The notes below the pieces were generated by a model that saw only the letters and a list, made by a program, of their open reading frames with translations, was not told the DNA's origin and ran no database searches. Positions 16,924 through 25,743 of a DNA stretch of 64,000 nt are shown in pieces (the stretch's first letter is position 1; each line of letters begins with the position of its first letter). The translations under genes and the position numbers were made by a program. Source of the stretch: JBOEGW01 sp050633625 (lineage in GTDB: Bacteria > Pseudomonadota > Alphaproteobacteria > Rhodobacterales > Rhodobacteraceae); contig JBOEGW010000003.1 of assembly GCA_050633625.1 (NCBI GenBank), positions 434,001 through 498,000 of the forward strand, given 5' to 3'.

Positions 16924-17617
16924 ACGGCAAAGACTGGCCGAGCGTTATGGATTTAGGTGTTATCTGGGCGCGATAGGCGAGCACCTCGACCCCTCGCGCA
17001 ATCGCGGCCCTCAGGGCCTTGTCATAGTTCGGGTCGATGTCCGCAGCGACCGTGACCTGTTGCGCATCTGTGCGTTGTATAAGGAAAAGCACAACAGCCC
17101 GGTGGCCCGATTTTGCCATCTGCGCCAACTCGCCCATATGTTTGGCTCCGCGCGCCGTGACACTATCGGGGAATTCCATTGCACCGGGGGCGCGGCACAG
17201 GGTCACGGACTTCACCTCAACATAGCAATCCGGAAAACCCGGCTGTGTCAGCAAAAAGTCGATGCGGCTTTTCTCACCGTATTTCACTTCTGCGCGCAGG
17301 GTTTCGTACATGGCAAGTTCAGGGATTTCGCGCGCCTCAAGGGCCGCTTTGAGCATCCGGTTTGGTATCGCCGTATCCACCCCGGTAAAGTGCCCGTCCT
17401 CGTGTTCGATCAATCGCCAGCCGAAGTTTAACTTCTTCTTTGGGTCATCATTTGGCTCCAGCCAGACGCGCGTGCCGGGCGTTGCCATGCCCAACATCGA
17501 GCCGGGATTGGCGCAATGCGCCGTGATTTCGCGCCCATCCTCAAGGCGGCAATCCGCGAGAAAGCGTTTGTACCGTTTGATCAATGTGGCGGGTATGAGA
17601 GGCGTTTGAAATTCCAT
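16904..17617 (-). CDS. sfsA: SfsA (sugar fermentation stimulation protein homolog)
   Basis: A 237-residue protein of the SfsA family. It opens with an OB-fold-like segment (LIPATLIKRYKRFLADCRLEDG) followed by ITAHCANPGSMLGM. The nuclease-like half has RIDFLLTQPG, CYVEVKSVTLC and FPDSVTARGAKHMGEL, the restriction-endonuclease-fold residues of the family. The E. coli homolog was reported to affect maltose gene expression and to bind DNA; the biochemical role is unresolved. ATG at 17617 fits the usual family start. Confidence 0.94.
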   Translation of the reverse strand: MEFQTPLIPATLIKRYKRFLADCRLEDGREITAHCANPGSMLGMATPGTRVWLEPNDDPKKKLNFGWRLIEHEDGHFTGVDTAIPNRMLKAALEAREIPELAMYETLRAEVKYGEKSRIDFLLTQPGFPDCYVEVKSVTLCRAPGAMEFPDSVTARGAKHMGELAQMAKSGHRAVVLFLIQRTDAQQVTVAADIDPNYDKALRAAIARGVEVLAYRAQITPKSITLGQSLPFTLAAG

Positions 17618-17713
17618 GTTCCGACATTGGCGTTCGTCCCGCGAATTGTCCACGCTCCGCTTGCCCTTGGCGATCAAAGGGGTAGTCTGCGCCCAGCACA
17701 TTGGAGAGCCAGA

Positions 17714-18445
17714 ATGACAAATCCCACAGCCGCTATGCTCGTGATCGGGGACGAAATCCTGTCCGGGCGCACCCGCGATTCCAACATGTATCATTTGGCC
17801 CGCGAACTGACGGCGCATGGGATTGATTTGCTTGAAGTGCGGATGGTCTCGGATGATTCATCCGCGATTGTGAACGCTGTGCGCGCTCTTTCCGACAGCT
17901 ATGACCATGTGTTCACGTCAGGGGGCATTGGCCCGACCCACGACGACATTACCGCTGATTGCGTTGCTGAAGCTTTTGGAGATCATATTGATGTTCGCGA
18001 TGATGCCCGCGCTTTGCTTATGGCATTTTTCGAGGGGCGCGGCGTGGAAGCAACCGAGGCGCGGATGCGCATGGCACGTATTCCCGACAGCGCCACTTTG
18101 ATCGAAAATCCGGTTTCCATCGCACCGGGGTTCACCATTGGAAATGTGCATGTCATGGCCGGGGTGCCGCGTGTTTTTGAGGCGATGGTGGCAAGCGTCC
18201 TTGCCACCACGAAAGGCGGCGCGCCGTTGTTGTCACAAAGCATACGCATCGACCTGCCAGAAGGCGAAATCGCCGGACCTCTTGGGGCATTGGCGGAGCG
18301 GTTTCCCGACCTCTCAATCGGCTCCTATCCGTTTCAGAAAGACGGCGCCTTTGGTGCCAATATCGTTGTGCGAGGCGCAGATGGCGCAAAAGTGGACGCG
18401 GCAATGGTGGAGCTGGCAGGACTGTTTCCGGGGGCGGTCGGGTGA
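17714..18445 (+). CDS. CinA N-terminal / MoaB-Mog domain protein
   Basis: A 243-residue molybdopterin-binding-fold protein: AAMLVIGDEILSGRTRDSN at the start, then VFTSGGIGPTHDDITADCVAEAF. This corresponds to the N-terminal domain of CinA; the C-terminal nicotinamide-nucleotide amidase domain is absent. In CinA this part has ADP-ribose pyrophosphatase activity, but stand-alone members are uncharacterised. ATG at 17714 follows GGAGAGCC. The end overlaps the GNAT gene by four bases. Confidence 0.9.
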   Translation: MTNPTAAMLVIGDEILSGRTRDSNMYHLARELTAHGIDLLEVRMVSDDSSAIVNAVRALSDSYDHVFTSGGIGPTHDDITADCVAEAFGDHIDVRDDARALLMAFFEGRGVEATEARMRMARIPDSATLIENPVSIAPGFTIGNVHVMAGVPRVFEAMVASVLATTKGGAPLLSQSIRIDLPEGEIAGPLGALAERFPDLSIGSYPFQKDGAFGANIVVRGADGAKVDAAMVELAGLFPGAVG

Positions 18446-18951
18446 GCGACAATCTCCCCACCCCTCACATGATAAGACGTGCGATCGAAGCGACAGCACC
18501 GCATGGCGGATCCCGGTCTGATACGGTCTGGCTTGGCTCGGCCACCCATTTGGCGGGCGACAAAAAGCTCGGTTCAGGCGTGGTCTATGCCATGTGGCCC
18601 CCTCTCCATATTGTCTCGGAAATCTGGGCCGCAGGCGGCATGAACGCGGATCAGCGCGCGACAATGGACGCGGTGAAAGCGCCCAAAGCAGGCCTGCTTG
18701 CGCGATCAGGACAAGCCCGTGGCGGGGCGGCGTTTGTCGCGCTTTCGAATGAGGTTTGCGTGGTGCACGCGCTTGAGGTCGATGCGCATCATCGGCGGCG
18801 CGGTGTTGGGGCGCTGCTTCTGAAAACCGCTTCGGTTTGGGCTTTGGATCAGGGCGCAACCCAGATTGCGCTTCGCGCGCCAACAGAAAATGTAGCGGCG
18901 CAGGCGTTGTTTGCGCATGTTGGGATGGATTTGCTTGCGGCCTCCGACTAA
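18442..18951 (+). CDS. GNAT family N-acetyltransferase
   Basis: A 169-residue acyltransferase. The acetyl-CoA loop is in HALEVDAHHRRRGVGALLLKTASVWALDQGA, and the C-terminal strand region is ALRAPTENVAAQALFAHVGM. The substrate is unknown. The start is GTG at 18442 (GTGA overlap with the preceding stop). Coupling with the MoaB-like gene suggests a joint transcript only. Confidence 0.88.
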   Translation: MSDNLPTPHMIRRAIEATAPHGGSRSDTVWLGSATHLAGDKKLGSGVVYAMWPPLHIVSEIWAAGGMNADQRATMDAVKAPKAGLLARSGQARGGAAFVALSNEVCVVHALEVDAHHRRRGVGALLLKTASVWALDQGATQIALRAPTENVAAQALFAHVGMDLLAASD

Positions 18952-18976
18952 CCTTTCAGTTCAGAAAGGGAAGCCA

Positions 18977-19543
18977 ATGAGCGACAAAATTATGGCCCTC
19001 GACCTGCCGATGGTCGATCCGTTGCCGCCCGAAACGCAAAAATATTTCGATATTTGCCGCGAAAAATTGGGGATCGTGCCCAACGTACTCTCCGCGCATG
19101 CCTTTGATATTGATAAACTAAACACCTTCACCGCGATGTATAACGATTTGATGTTGTCCGACAGCGGGTTGAGCAAACTGGAGCGCGAAATGATCGCCGT
19201 TGTGGTCAGTTCTTGTAACAAATGCTGGTATTGCCTTGTGGCGCATGGGGCAGCGGTACGTGAATTATCCGGTGATCCGAAGCTCGGTGAAGCGCTTGTG
19301 ATGAATTTTCGGGTCGCCAATCTGGACGCAAAGAGGCGGGCGATGCTGGAGTTTGTGGAAAAGCTCACCGAAACCCCCGCTAAAATCGACGCGCCGGATC
19401 GTGCACAACTTCGCGACAAGGGCTTCACGGATCGCGAGATTTTCGATATCGCCTCAGTTGCGGCATTTTTCAACATGACAAACAGGGTTGCCGCCGCGAC
19501 GGAAATGCAGCCCAACGACGAGTATCACGCCCAATTCAGATGA
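18977..19543 (+). CDS. AhpD-like peroxidase-related protein (carboxymuconolactone decarboxylase fold)
   Basis: A 188-residue all-helical protein of the uncharacterised peroxidase-related group. Its core EREMIAVVVSSCNKCWYCLVAHG contains Cys80, Cys83, Cys86 and His90; Cys83-x-x-Cys86 and the His match the AhpD redox site. No peroxiredoxin partner is adjacent (one lies at 11387). ATG at 18977 follows AAAGGGA. The end overlaps the OmpA-family gene (ATGA). Confidence 0.88.
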   Translation: MSDKIMALDLPMVDPLPPETQKYFDICREKLGIVPNVLSAHAFDIDKLNTFTAMYNDLMLSDSGLSKLEREMIAVVVSSCNKCWYCLVAHGAAVRELSGDPKLGEALVMNFRVANLDAKRRAMLEFVEKLTETPAKIDAPDRAQLRDKGFTDREIFDIASVAAFFNMTNRVAAATEMQPNDEYHAQFR

Positions 19544-20484
19544 AGCGGTTTTTCTATCTCCTCTTTTGCTGTGTCGCCGTTCCGGAGGCTGGTTTTGCGC
19601 TTGATCCCGTGAGTCTTCCGGCGGGTGCTCAGTTGCGCTTTGAGGATGCAAGTGATGTCGACGGGTACGCGATGCCGATCGGTCCTTTTGATGGTGAGCG
19701 CATCCAAACGCGCGCCACCTCTGGCGCTGTGACAAAGCGTGCATGGCGGATTGGTGGCACCGGGCAATCTACGTTTCAGATTTACATTGCCCTCAAGACT
19801 CAGCTCGAAGCGCAAGGCTATAACATCTTGTTTGAATGCGACGAGGAGAGCTGTGGCGGCTATGACTTCAGGTTTGGCACGACGGTGATTGATGAGCCGG
19901 AAATGCATGTGGATCTGGGCGACTTTCAATTTCTGTCCGCGCAGCTGCCCGGCGAGAGCGGTGATGCGACCTCCATTTTGGTGAGCCGTTCGGCCAATGC
20001 CGGGTTTGTGCAAATGATCCATGTAGGGCCAACGGGCAGCTTGCCCGCGACAACCATTGCCTCCACCAAGGCGGGACCGCCGGCCCAAGCGCCTAATGTT
20101 GAACTGAGCGAAATTGGCAGTGCGATGGAGGGCCTTGGCCGCTACATCATGGCCGATTTGGTGTTTCAAACAGGAACCACAGCATTGGGTGACGGCAGCT
20201 ACCAGTCGCTTTCCGATTTGGCCGGATATTTGGTGGCCAACCCGAAAAAGAGGGTCGCGTTGATTGGTCACACCGATGCGGAAGGCTCGTTGGCGGCGAA
20301 TATTACAGTGTCAGAACGGCGCGCTGCGAGCGTGAAAGAGCGGCTCGTGCGTGACTTCGGCGTGCCGCAAGCGCAACTCGAAGCCAAGGGGATTGGCTAC
20401 CTTGCGCCGATTGCATCGAACCAAACAGAAGAGGGGCGCAACGCCAACCGGCGCGTTGAGGCGATTTTGATTTCGACTGAGTAA
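19540..20484 (+). CDS. OmpA-family outer-membrane/periplasmic protein
   Basis: A 314-residue protein with an N-terminal signal peptide (MKRFFYLLFCCVAVPEAGFA). A middle domain has two Cys (FECDEESCGGYDFRFG). A C-terminal OmpA peptidoglycan-binding domain runs from about 205: LVFQTGTTALGDGSYQSLSDLA, ALIGHTDAEGS, SERRAASVKERLV and EEGRNANRRVEAIL. It probably tethers the envelope to peptidoglycan. It is coupled to the AhpD-like gene, although the two proteins act in different compartments. Confidence 0.92.
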   Translation: MKRFFYLLFCCVAVPEAGFALDPVSLPAGAQLRFEDASDVDGYAMPIGPFDGERIQTRATSGAVTKRAWRIGGTGQSTFQIYIALKTQLEAQGYNILFECDEESCGGYDFRFGTTVIDEPEMHVDLGDFQFLSAQLPGESGDATSILVSRSANAGFVQMIHVGPTGSLPATTIASTKAGPPAQAPNVELSEIGSAMEGLGRYIMADLVFQTGTTALGDGSYQSLSDLAGYLVANPKKRVALIGHTDAEGSLAANITVSERRAASVKERLVRDFGVPQAQLEAKGIGYLAPIASNQTEEGRNANRRVEAILISTE

Positions 20485-20497
20485 CGCCGAGTTAGGG

Positions 20498-21070
20498 TTA
20501 TTTCACCGGCGCCATTGCGACGAGGAGATCGTGCAATTTGCTTAGCGGATACGGGTTTTCCACGGCACCGCGCGCGACGAGATCGTCGACTCCAAGGTAA
20601 CACCCGTAAACAAGCGGGGCGAGGTCCGGATCCCTCAGTCCGATGCTGGCGAGCACATCTTGGACCATTGCAAGGCGCGCGCGATCTATCTCACTCAATG
20701 CGGCGGCGACCTCAGAATCCGCCAAAGCCCAGGCGCGCATGGCTGTGTCAATTCGGCGTCCGCCAAACTCCGTATCCGGACCCTGAGCGGCACGCCTTAC
20801 GAGCAAAGCAAGTCGTTCTACGCCGGGTGGAACTGCGCTAATGTCCGCCTGAACCTCCTCGACGACCTTTTGGCGCCACAGGCGGAGCATGCTCGCTTTC
20901 AGGTCTTTGAAGCCTTTGAAATGCCAGTAGAATGATCCTTTTGTCGCCCCCAATGACTTTGCGAGTTGGTTGATTTGTACGGAGGCTGGACCTGTTTCGG
21001 CGAGGGCGCGAAAGCCGGCTTTTATCCAATCATCCGGCGCTAGGTATTCTTTGGGAAGAGCTTTGGGCAT
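20498..21070 (-). CDS. TetR family transcriptional regulator
   Basis: A 190-residue regulator. The N-terminal helix-turn-helix is in VQINQLAKSLGATKGSFYWHFKGFKDL (about 30-60). The ligand-binding C-terminal half is unassigned. ATG at 21070 fits the MPKALPKEYLAPDDWI start. It is divergent from the membrane protein at 21154. The 83-base gap contains two TACC/GGTA inverted repeats around a promoter, so it most likely represses that gene and itself. Confidence 0.92.
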   Translation of the reverse strand: MPKALPKEYLAPDDWIKAGFRALAETGPASVQINQLAKSLGATKGSFYWHFKGFKDLKASMLRLWRQKVVEEVQADISAVPPGVERLALLVRRAAQGPDTEFGGRRIDTAMRAWALADSEVAAALSEIDRARLAMVQDVLASIGLRDPDLAPLVYGCYLGVDDLVARGAVENPYPLSKLHDLLVAMAPVK

Positions 21071-21079
21071 GATGGCACC

Positions 21080-21093
21080 ATACCATCCGGTAT
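21080..21093. promoter_or_regulatory. Candidate TetR operator 1
   Basis: ATACCATCCGGTAT has inverted arms ATACC/GGTAT with a four-base spacer. It touches the -35 element (21093-21098) of the divergent membrane-protein gene and lies ten bases upstream of the TetR start codon. Confidence 0.5.
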
Positions 21094-21121
21094 TGACTCC
21101 CACAAGCCCGTCCCTTAGCAC
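21093..21121 (+). promoter_or_regulatory. Candidate promoter of the cytochrome-b-like gene
   Basis: TTGACT (-35) and TAGCAC (-10) are separated by 17 bases, 33 bases before the ATG at 21154. The -35 is good, the -10 weak. It is flanked by the two TACC/GGTA repeats. Confidence 0.45.
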
Positions 21122-21122
21122 A

Positions 21123-21135
21123 GTACCACCGGTAT
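21123..21135. promoter_or_regulatory. Candidate TetR operator 2
   Basis: GTACCACCGGTAT repeats the TACC/GGTA arms of operator 1 with a three-base spacer. It lies just after the -10 element, where a bound repressor would block initiation. Confidence 0.5.
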
Positions 21136-21153
21136 GGCGCGAAAGGACAGGCA

Positions 21154-21795
21154 ATGGAAAAGCTCGCGAAAATACGTGTCTCCCCCGGTTATTTGCGACG
21201 ATACCATCGCGCTTCGGCTATTGGTCTCGCTGCATTCATCGCCCTTCACCTGCTCAATCACCTCGCACTCCTGATTGGCCCCGAGGCACATATCGCAGTC
21301 CAAAATGTGCTGCGTCGATTTTACCGCGCGCCCTTCATTGAGCCGCTCTTGCTGGGCGCTTGTGCGCTGCAGGTGCTCACAGGGCTAAAACTGGCATGGT
21401 CCCGGCGCTGGCCACCTTTGTTTTGGCACCGTCTTCAGCTCATAAGCGGCCTTCTCATCGCGGCCTTCCTTGCTGTGCACGTGAGCGCGGCCCTCTTCAC
21501 GCGCGCGACTCAACCCGACATAGACACAACAGTATATTGGGCCGCGGCCGTGGTGAGCCGCCCCGCCTTTGCCGCGTTTTTCGCGCCCTATTACCTCATA
21601 GGCGTTGCAGCCGTGTTTGCGCATCTCGCGGCCTTTATGGCGTTGAAACGTCGAAAATCGCGCATGGCTCAGGTTATTTTTGCGAGCGGCGTTTTGGTTG
21701 GGGGGCTGATTGTTGCCGGTTTAATGGGCGTGTTTGGCGCAATCGACTTGCCCCCCGCCTATCAAACCTATCTCGATACCTATGGCGCAAAATAA
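21154..21795 (+). CDS. Five-helix cytochrome-b-like membrane protein (succinate dehydrogenase/fumarate reductase type)
   Basis: The 213-residue product has about five membrane helices. Histidines sit inside or next to helices in ALHLLNH, FWHRLQLI, LAVHVSAAL and VFAHLAAF, as expected for di-heme cytochrome b subunits of the SdhC/FrdC fold. No flavoprotein or iron-sulfur subunit gene is adjacent, so it may be an orphan heme protein. It is divergent from and probably controlled by the TetR gene. The heme role is inferred from topology and His placement. Confidence 0.75.
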   Translation: MEKLAKIRVSPGYLRRYHRASAIGLAAFIALHLLNHLALLIGPEAHIAVQNVLRRFYRAPFIEPLLLGACALQVLTGLKLAWSRRWPPLFWHRLQLISGLLIAAFLAVHVSAALFTRATQPDIDTTVYWAAAVVSRPAFAAFFAPYYLIGVAAVFAHLAAFMALKRRKSRMAQVIFASGVLVGGLIVAGLMGVFGAIDLPPAYQTYLDTYGAK

Positions 21796-21830
21796 CAAAG
21801 CACCAGCGCGGGACTTCCGGCTGGTGCTTG
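21796..21830 (-). terminator. Terminator between the cytochrome-b-like gene and LysR
   Basis: AAGCACCAGC and GCTGGTGCTT form a ten-base-pair stem (21798-21829). On the minus strand it is followed by TTTGTTATTTTG, fitting termination of the lysR transcript. A second stem (TTGCCAG/CTGGCAA) follows at 21830-21845. Confidence 0.6.
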
Positions 21831-21893
21831 TTGCCAGTGCTGGCAAAAGAAAGAAGCTGGGCGTTTTCCCGCGCCCACCGGTCCCTTTCGGGA

Positions 21894-22799
21894 TTACCAG
21901 TTATCGGGGCCTTTGCCCTGAAAACCAGCCACGAGGAAGTCGATGAACGCGCGAACCTTAGGCTGTGTGAAACGGCCGGGCGGGTACACGGCATAGATGC
22001 CTTGGGTATCGGTGGGCAGCTCTGGGATCGCATCCACGACCAAACCCTGATCAAGCGCATCCGAGTACAAAAAGCTTGGCAAATACGCGATTCCAAGTCC
22101 GGCTACTGCGGCGTTCAGCAAAGATTGCCCATCATTCACAGAAAGCCACCCAGCGGTGCGCACTTGGCGAACTTCGCCGGATGCAGCGGGGATTTTCCAC
22201 ACGTTGCCGGAGGATTGGCTGGAGTAGTGCAAGAGTTTGTGATCATTCAAATCGTCGATCCGCTCAGGACGGCCATATTTTTCGAAATAGGCTGGGCTGG
22301 CGACCATACGACGCGTTGTTTCGGCGATTTTGCGGGCACGCAGGGAGCTGTCTTCAAGCTCACCAACACGGATCGCCATATCAAAGCCTTCAGAGATCAG
22401 TTCAACGTAGCGGTTGTTCAACACCATGTTGACGTTCACATCCGGGAAATCGAGCAGGAAGTCACCGAGCACTGGGGAAAGGTGATTGACCCCAAAATCA
22501 GTGGCCACGGAAATCCGCAACAAACCGGAAGGCGCGGATTGCATCGAGGTGACAAGCGCGTCGGCTTCCCCAGCGTCGTTCAGAACGCGGCGCGCACGGT
22601 CGTAATATGCCAACCCAATTTCCGTCGGACTTACCCGGCGGGTGGTCCGGTTCAAAAGCCGCGCACCAAGACGGGCTTCCAGCGAAGACACATGCTTTGA
22701 GACTGCGGATTTCGAAATCCCCATCTTCTTAGCAGCATCCGTGAAGCCCCCTTGATCCACCACAGTGGCGAAGGCTTCCATTTCAGTCAGTCTATCCAT
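21894..22799 (-). CDS. LysR family transcriptional regulator
   Basis: This 301-residue regulator has the winged helix-turn-helix MEAFATVVDQGGFTDAAKKMGISKSAVSKHVSSLEARLGARLLNRTTRRVSPTEIG at the N-terminus and a periplasmic-binding-like effector domain after about residue 90. It belongs to the large group in which ISKSAVSKHV is conserved. The target is unknown: no divergent gene is present, and the upstream gene (GST) runs the same way. A GCCCCA/TGGGGC palindrome lies upstream (22843-22857). Confidence 0.94.
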   Translation of the reverse strand: MDRLTEMEAFATVVDQGGFTDAAKKMGISKSAVSKHVSSLEARLGARLLNRTTRRVSPTEIGLAYYDRARRVLNDAGEADALVTSMQSAPSGLLRISVATDFGVNHLSPVLGDFLLDFPDVNVNMVLNNRYVELISEGFDMAIRVGELEDSSLRARKIAETTRRMVASPAYFEKYGRPERIDDLNDHKLLHYSSQSSGNVWKIPAASGEVRQVRTAGWLSVNDGQSLLNAAVAGLGIAYLPSFLYSDALDQGLVVDAIPELPTDTQGIYAVYPPGRFTQPKVRAFIDFLVAGFQGKGPDNW

Positions 22800-22820
22800 C
22801 TTGCTTCTTTCTACAGTCTT

Positions 22821-22857
22821 CGCCCCAACGAGGAATTGTATCGCCCCAGATTGGGGC
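22821..22857. promoter_or_regulatory. Candidate LysR autoregulatory site
   Basis: GCCCCA-GAT-TGGGGC is a perfect palindrome at 22843-22857. A further GCCCCAA half-site lies at 22822-22828. They sit 23-58 bases upstream of the lysR ATG, where LysR proteins usually bind to control themselves. Confidence 0.4.
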
Positions 22858-22971
22858 AAGACTGTGATCGGACCTAGACAATTGCGCGATATTTACACGA
22901 ATTGGTTAAGGCACGGAAACGCTCGGCAGCGGGGCGATTCTCAGGAAAAGCACTGATTTCATTCTAGTTTC

Positions 22972-23592
22972 CTATGCAGGAAAGGAAACAACTTCGTCAC
23001 CGGGATGCCATTGTTTATGCTTTTGCATCACTTTCGCGAAACAATCCGACGCTAAGAACCGCTCAAGCCAAGGGGCCAGATTTGGCAGGTCTTGGGCATC
23101 GAACCAGTCTTTGTCGATGAACGCGAACTGGCGCACGAAGGGTAAAATCGCATAATCTGCGAGCGTTTGGCGCCCAAACAGCCAGTCGTCCAGCTGCGCA
23201 TCCAGCTCTTTCAGATAGGAGAGTGCTGCTGCACGATGCCCGTCACGATCCTCGTCGGGATAGCGCGTGTGGTATTTTGTGCGATCCAGCGCATGTTTAA
23301 ACGGCCCTTCGCAGTCTTCAATCAACCGCCACCCTTCTTTCGGCATGTTGAGCCAGCCTTCGGGGTCATTTTGCTCAAGTGCCCATATCATGATGTCACG
23401 GCTTTCATCGACTGCGCCCATATCCGTCACAAGACACGGCACCGTGGCCGAAGGCGAGACCTTAAGAAACGCATCAGGTTTGTCGCGCAACACGACTTCG
23501 CGCAACTGCACGCGAATCCCCGCCTGAGCAATCGCCAGCCGCGCACGGATTGCATAGGGGCAGCGGCGAAAGGAATAGAGGATTGGCGTCAT
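22972..23592 (-). CDS. Glutathione S-transferase family protein
   Basis: The 206-residue protein has a thioredoxin-like N-terminal domain (MTPILYSFRRCPYAIRARLAIAQAGI, with Cys11 at the position used by glutaredoxin-like GSTs), a glutathione-site segment (SPSATVPCLV and DESRDIMIW) and a helical C-terminal domain. Substrate unknown. It starts at 23592 with ATG and precedes lysR on the same strand. Downstream of fadH by 30 bases, so it may be co-transcribed with it. Confidence 0.9.
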   Translation of the reverse strand: MTPILYSFRRCPYAIRARLAIAQAGIRVQLREVVLRDKPDAFLKVSPSATVPCLVTDMGAVDESRDIMIWALEQNDPEGWLNMPKEGWRLIEDCEGPFKHALDRTKYHTRYPDEDRDGHRAAALSYLKELDAQLDDWLFGRQTLADYAILPFVRQFAFIDKDWFDAQDLPNLAPWLERFLASDCFAKVMQKHKQWHPGDEVVSFPA

Positions 23593-23622
23593 GTCTCAAA
23601 ACCTACCGCCCGGCGTGCGCGA

Positions 23623-25650
23623 CTACAAGGTCGCGGCCAGCCGGGTGCCCTGATCAATCGCGCGTTTAGCGTCCAGCTCGGCGGCAACATCTGCGCCGCC
23701 AATGACATGAGGCGTTTTCCCGGCTGCAATCAACGCATCGGCAAGGCTCCGATTTGGCACTTGGCCTGCGCACATGATCACATTGTCCACCTCGATCACC
23801 CGCGGATTCTCGCGCGCTTCACCGCTTGTGACATGCAAACCTTGCGCATCAATACGCTCGTAGTTCACGCCGCCCACCATTGAAACGTTCTTCATTTTGA
23901 GCGCCGCGCGGTGAATCCATCCGGTTGTTTTGCCAAGCCCTTTGCCCAAGGCGGTTGTCTTGCGTTGCAACAATGTGATGTCGCGCGCAGAGGGTTCGGG
24001 CTGCGGACCTTCGGGCGACAGCCCCGCACGATGCGTTTCAGGGTCGCTCACGCCCCATTCTTTTTGCCACAGCGCAGTGTTCATCGTTGGGCTTTCGCCC
24101 TGATGCGCGAGGAATTCGGCCACATCAAACCCAATGCCCCCCGCGCCGATCACCGCGACACGCGCGCCCACCGGAGCCTTGCCCGCCAAGACCTCTATAT
24201 AGGAGAGCACATTGGCCCCTTCTTGGCCGGGAATACCGGGGTCACGCGGCGATACGCCGGTCGCAATAATCACCTCATCAAACCCCGCAAGCTTCTCCAC
24301 GGTGGCCTCCACACCGAGGTTTACCTCGATCGGCGACGCGTCAATCATGGTCTTGAACCACTCAATCAAGCCTTTGAATTCCTCTTTGCCCGGAATGCTG
24401 GCAGCCATATGCAACTGCCCGCCTAGAGCGTCTGCTTTGTCCAACAGGGTGACGTGATGGCCTCTTTTGGCAGCCGTCATCGCCGCTGAAAGCCCAGCCG
24501 GCCCAGCGCCCACCACAGCGATTGATTTCGGGGTCTCAGCCGGCGCAATCACCAGCTCAGTTTCGTGCCCCGCGCGCGGATTCACCAAACAGGACGAAAT
24601 CTTGCCCGAAAACGTATGATCCAGACAGGCTTGGTTGCAGGCGATACAGGGCGCGATTTGCGCGGCCTTGCCCGCCTCTGCCTTCGCGACGAAATCGGGA
24701 TCTGCCAGAAATGGCCGCGCCATTGAAACCATATCGGCGGCGCCCGCTTCGATCAGTTCGTCACCAAGCTCAGGGGTATTGATGCGGTTGGACGTAATGA
24801 CGGGGATCGACACTTTGCCCATCAGCTTTTGTGTCACCCAAGCGAAACCGCCGCGCGGCACCGAGGTTGCGATCGTGGGAATACGTGCCTCGTGCCAGCC
24901 AATGCCTGTGTTGATGATCGTGGCGCCCGCCGCTTCCACCTCGTTGGCGAGCTGCACCACCTCGTCAAATGTTGATCCATTTGGCACGAGGTCGATCATG
25001 GACAACCGGTAAATGACGATAAAGTCAGGGCCAACCGCCTCGCGCACGCGCTTCACAACCTCAATCGGGAGCCGCATCCGGTTTTCGTATGACCCGCCCC
25101 ATTGATCCGTTCGTTTGTTCACATGGGTTACAAGAAACTGGTTCAGGAAATACCCTTCCGACCCCATGACCTCGACACCGTCATAGCCCGCTTCGCGCGC
25201 ACGTTTGGCGGCTACGGCAAAATCGTTGATTTGTTTCTCGATTCCTGCCTCGTCGAGTTCCTTTGGCGGGAAGGGAGAGATGGGTGATTTTATGGGTGAC
25301 GCAGAGACGCAATTGGGGCCATAGGCATAACGACCCGCGTGCAGAATTTGCATGGCGATTTTGCCACCCGCTTCGTGGACGCGATCCGTCACGATTTTGT
25401 GGTTGGCAATATCCTGCTCGGTATATAGCCCCGCCGCACCCGGAAATACGCCAGCTTCCTCACTTGGTGCAATGCCACCCGTCACCATGAGGCCCACACC
25501 GCCGCGCGCCCGTTCTGCGTAATACTCCGCAACCCGATTCCAATCACCGCGTTCTTCAAGACCCGTGTGCATAGAGCCCATGAGAACGCGGTTTTTCAAC
25601 GTGGTAAAGCCAAGGTCGAGCGGGGCAAGCAGGTGCGGATAATGTGTCAT
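23623..25650 (-). CDS. fadH: 2,4-dienoyl-CoA reductase (NADPH), FadH type
   Basis: A 675-residue iron-sulfur flavoenzyme that reduces 2,4-dienoyl-CoA during unsaturated fatty-acid oxidation. The N-terminal old-yellow-enzyme barrel binds FMN (LLAPLDLGFTTLKNRVLMGSMHTGLEE). The [4Fe-4S] cluster cysteines are in CIACNQACLDHTFSGKISSCLVNP. A FAD-binding domain (IAVVGAGPAGLSAAMTAAKRGHHVTL) and an NAD(P) domain (VAVIGAGGIGFDVAEFLA) complete it. Length and domain order match FadH. Related dimethylamine-type dehydrogenases share this layout but the overall sequence favours FadH. Confidence 0.93.
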   Translation of the reverse strand: MTHYPHLLAPLDLGFTTLKNRVLMGSMHTGLEERGDWNRVAEYYAERARGGVGLMVTGGIAPSEEAGVFPGAAGLYTEQDIANHKIVTDRVHEAGGKIAMQILHAGRYAYGPNCVSASPIKSPISPFPPKELDEAGIEKQINDFAVAAKRAREAGYDGVEVMGSEGYFLNQFLVTHVNKRTDQWGGSYENRMRLPIEVVKRVREAVGPDFIVIYRLSMIDLVPNGSTFDEVVQLANEVEAAGATIINTGIGWHEARIPTIATSVPRGGFAWVTQKLMGKVSIPVITSNRINTPELGDELIEAGAADMVSMARPFLADPDFVAKAEAGKAAQIAPCIACNQACLDHTFSGKISSCLVNPRAGHETELVIAPAETPKSIAVVGAGPAGLSAAMTAAKRGHHVTLLDKADALGGQLHMAASIPGKEEFKGLIEWFKTMIDASPIEVNLGVEATVEKLAGFDEVIIATGVSPRDPGIPGQEGANVLSYIEVLAGKAPVGARVAVIGAGGIGFDVAEFLAHQGESPTMNTALWQKEWGVSDPETHRAGLSPEGPQPEPSARDITLLQRKTTALGKGLGKTTGWIHRAALKMKNVSMVGGVNYERIDAQGLHVTSGEARENPRVIEVDNVIMCAGQVPNRSLADALIAAGKTPHVIGGADVAAELDAKRAIDQGTRLAATL

Positions 25651-25743
25651 GTGGTCCTCCGTTTGGGAGGAGGATAACGGCCGACGTCGGCTTGTCACCC
25701 CAGAACGCCGCGTAAAGTTGACGTTCGCGTCACGCTGGGCGCG

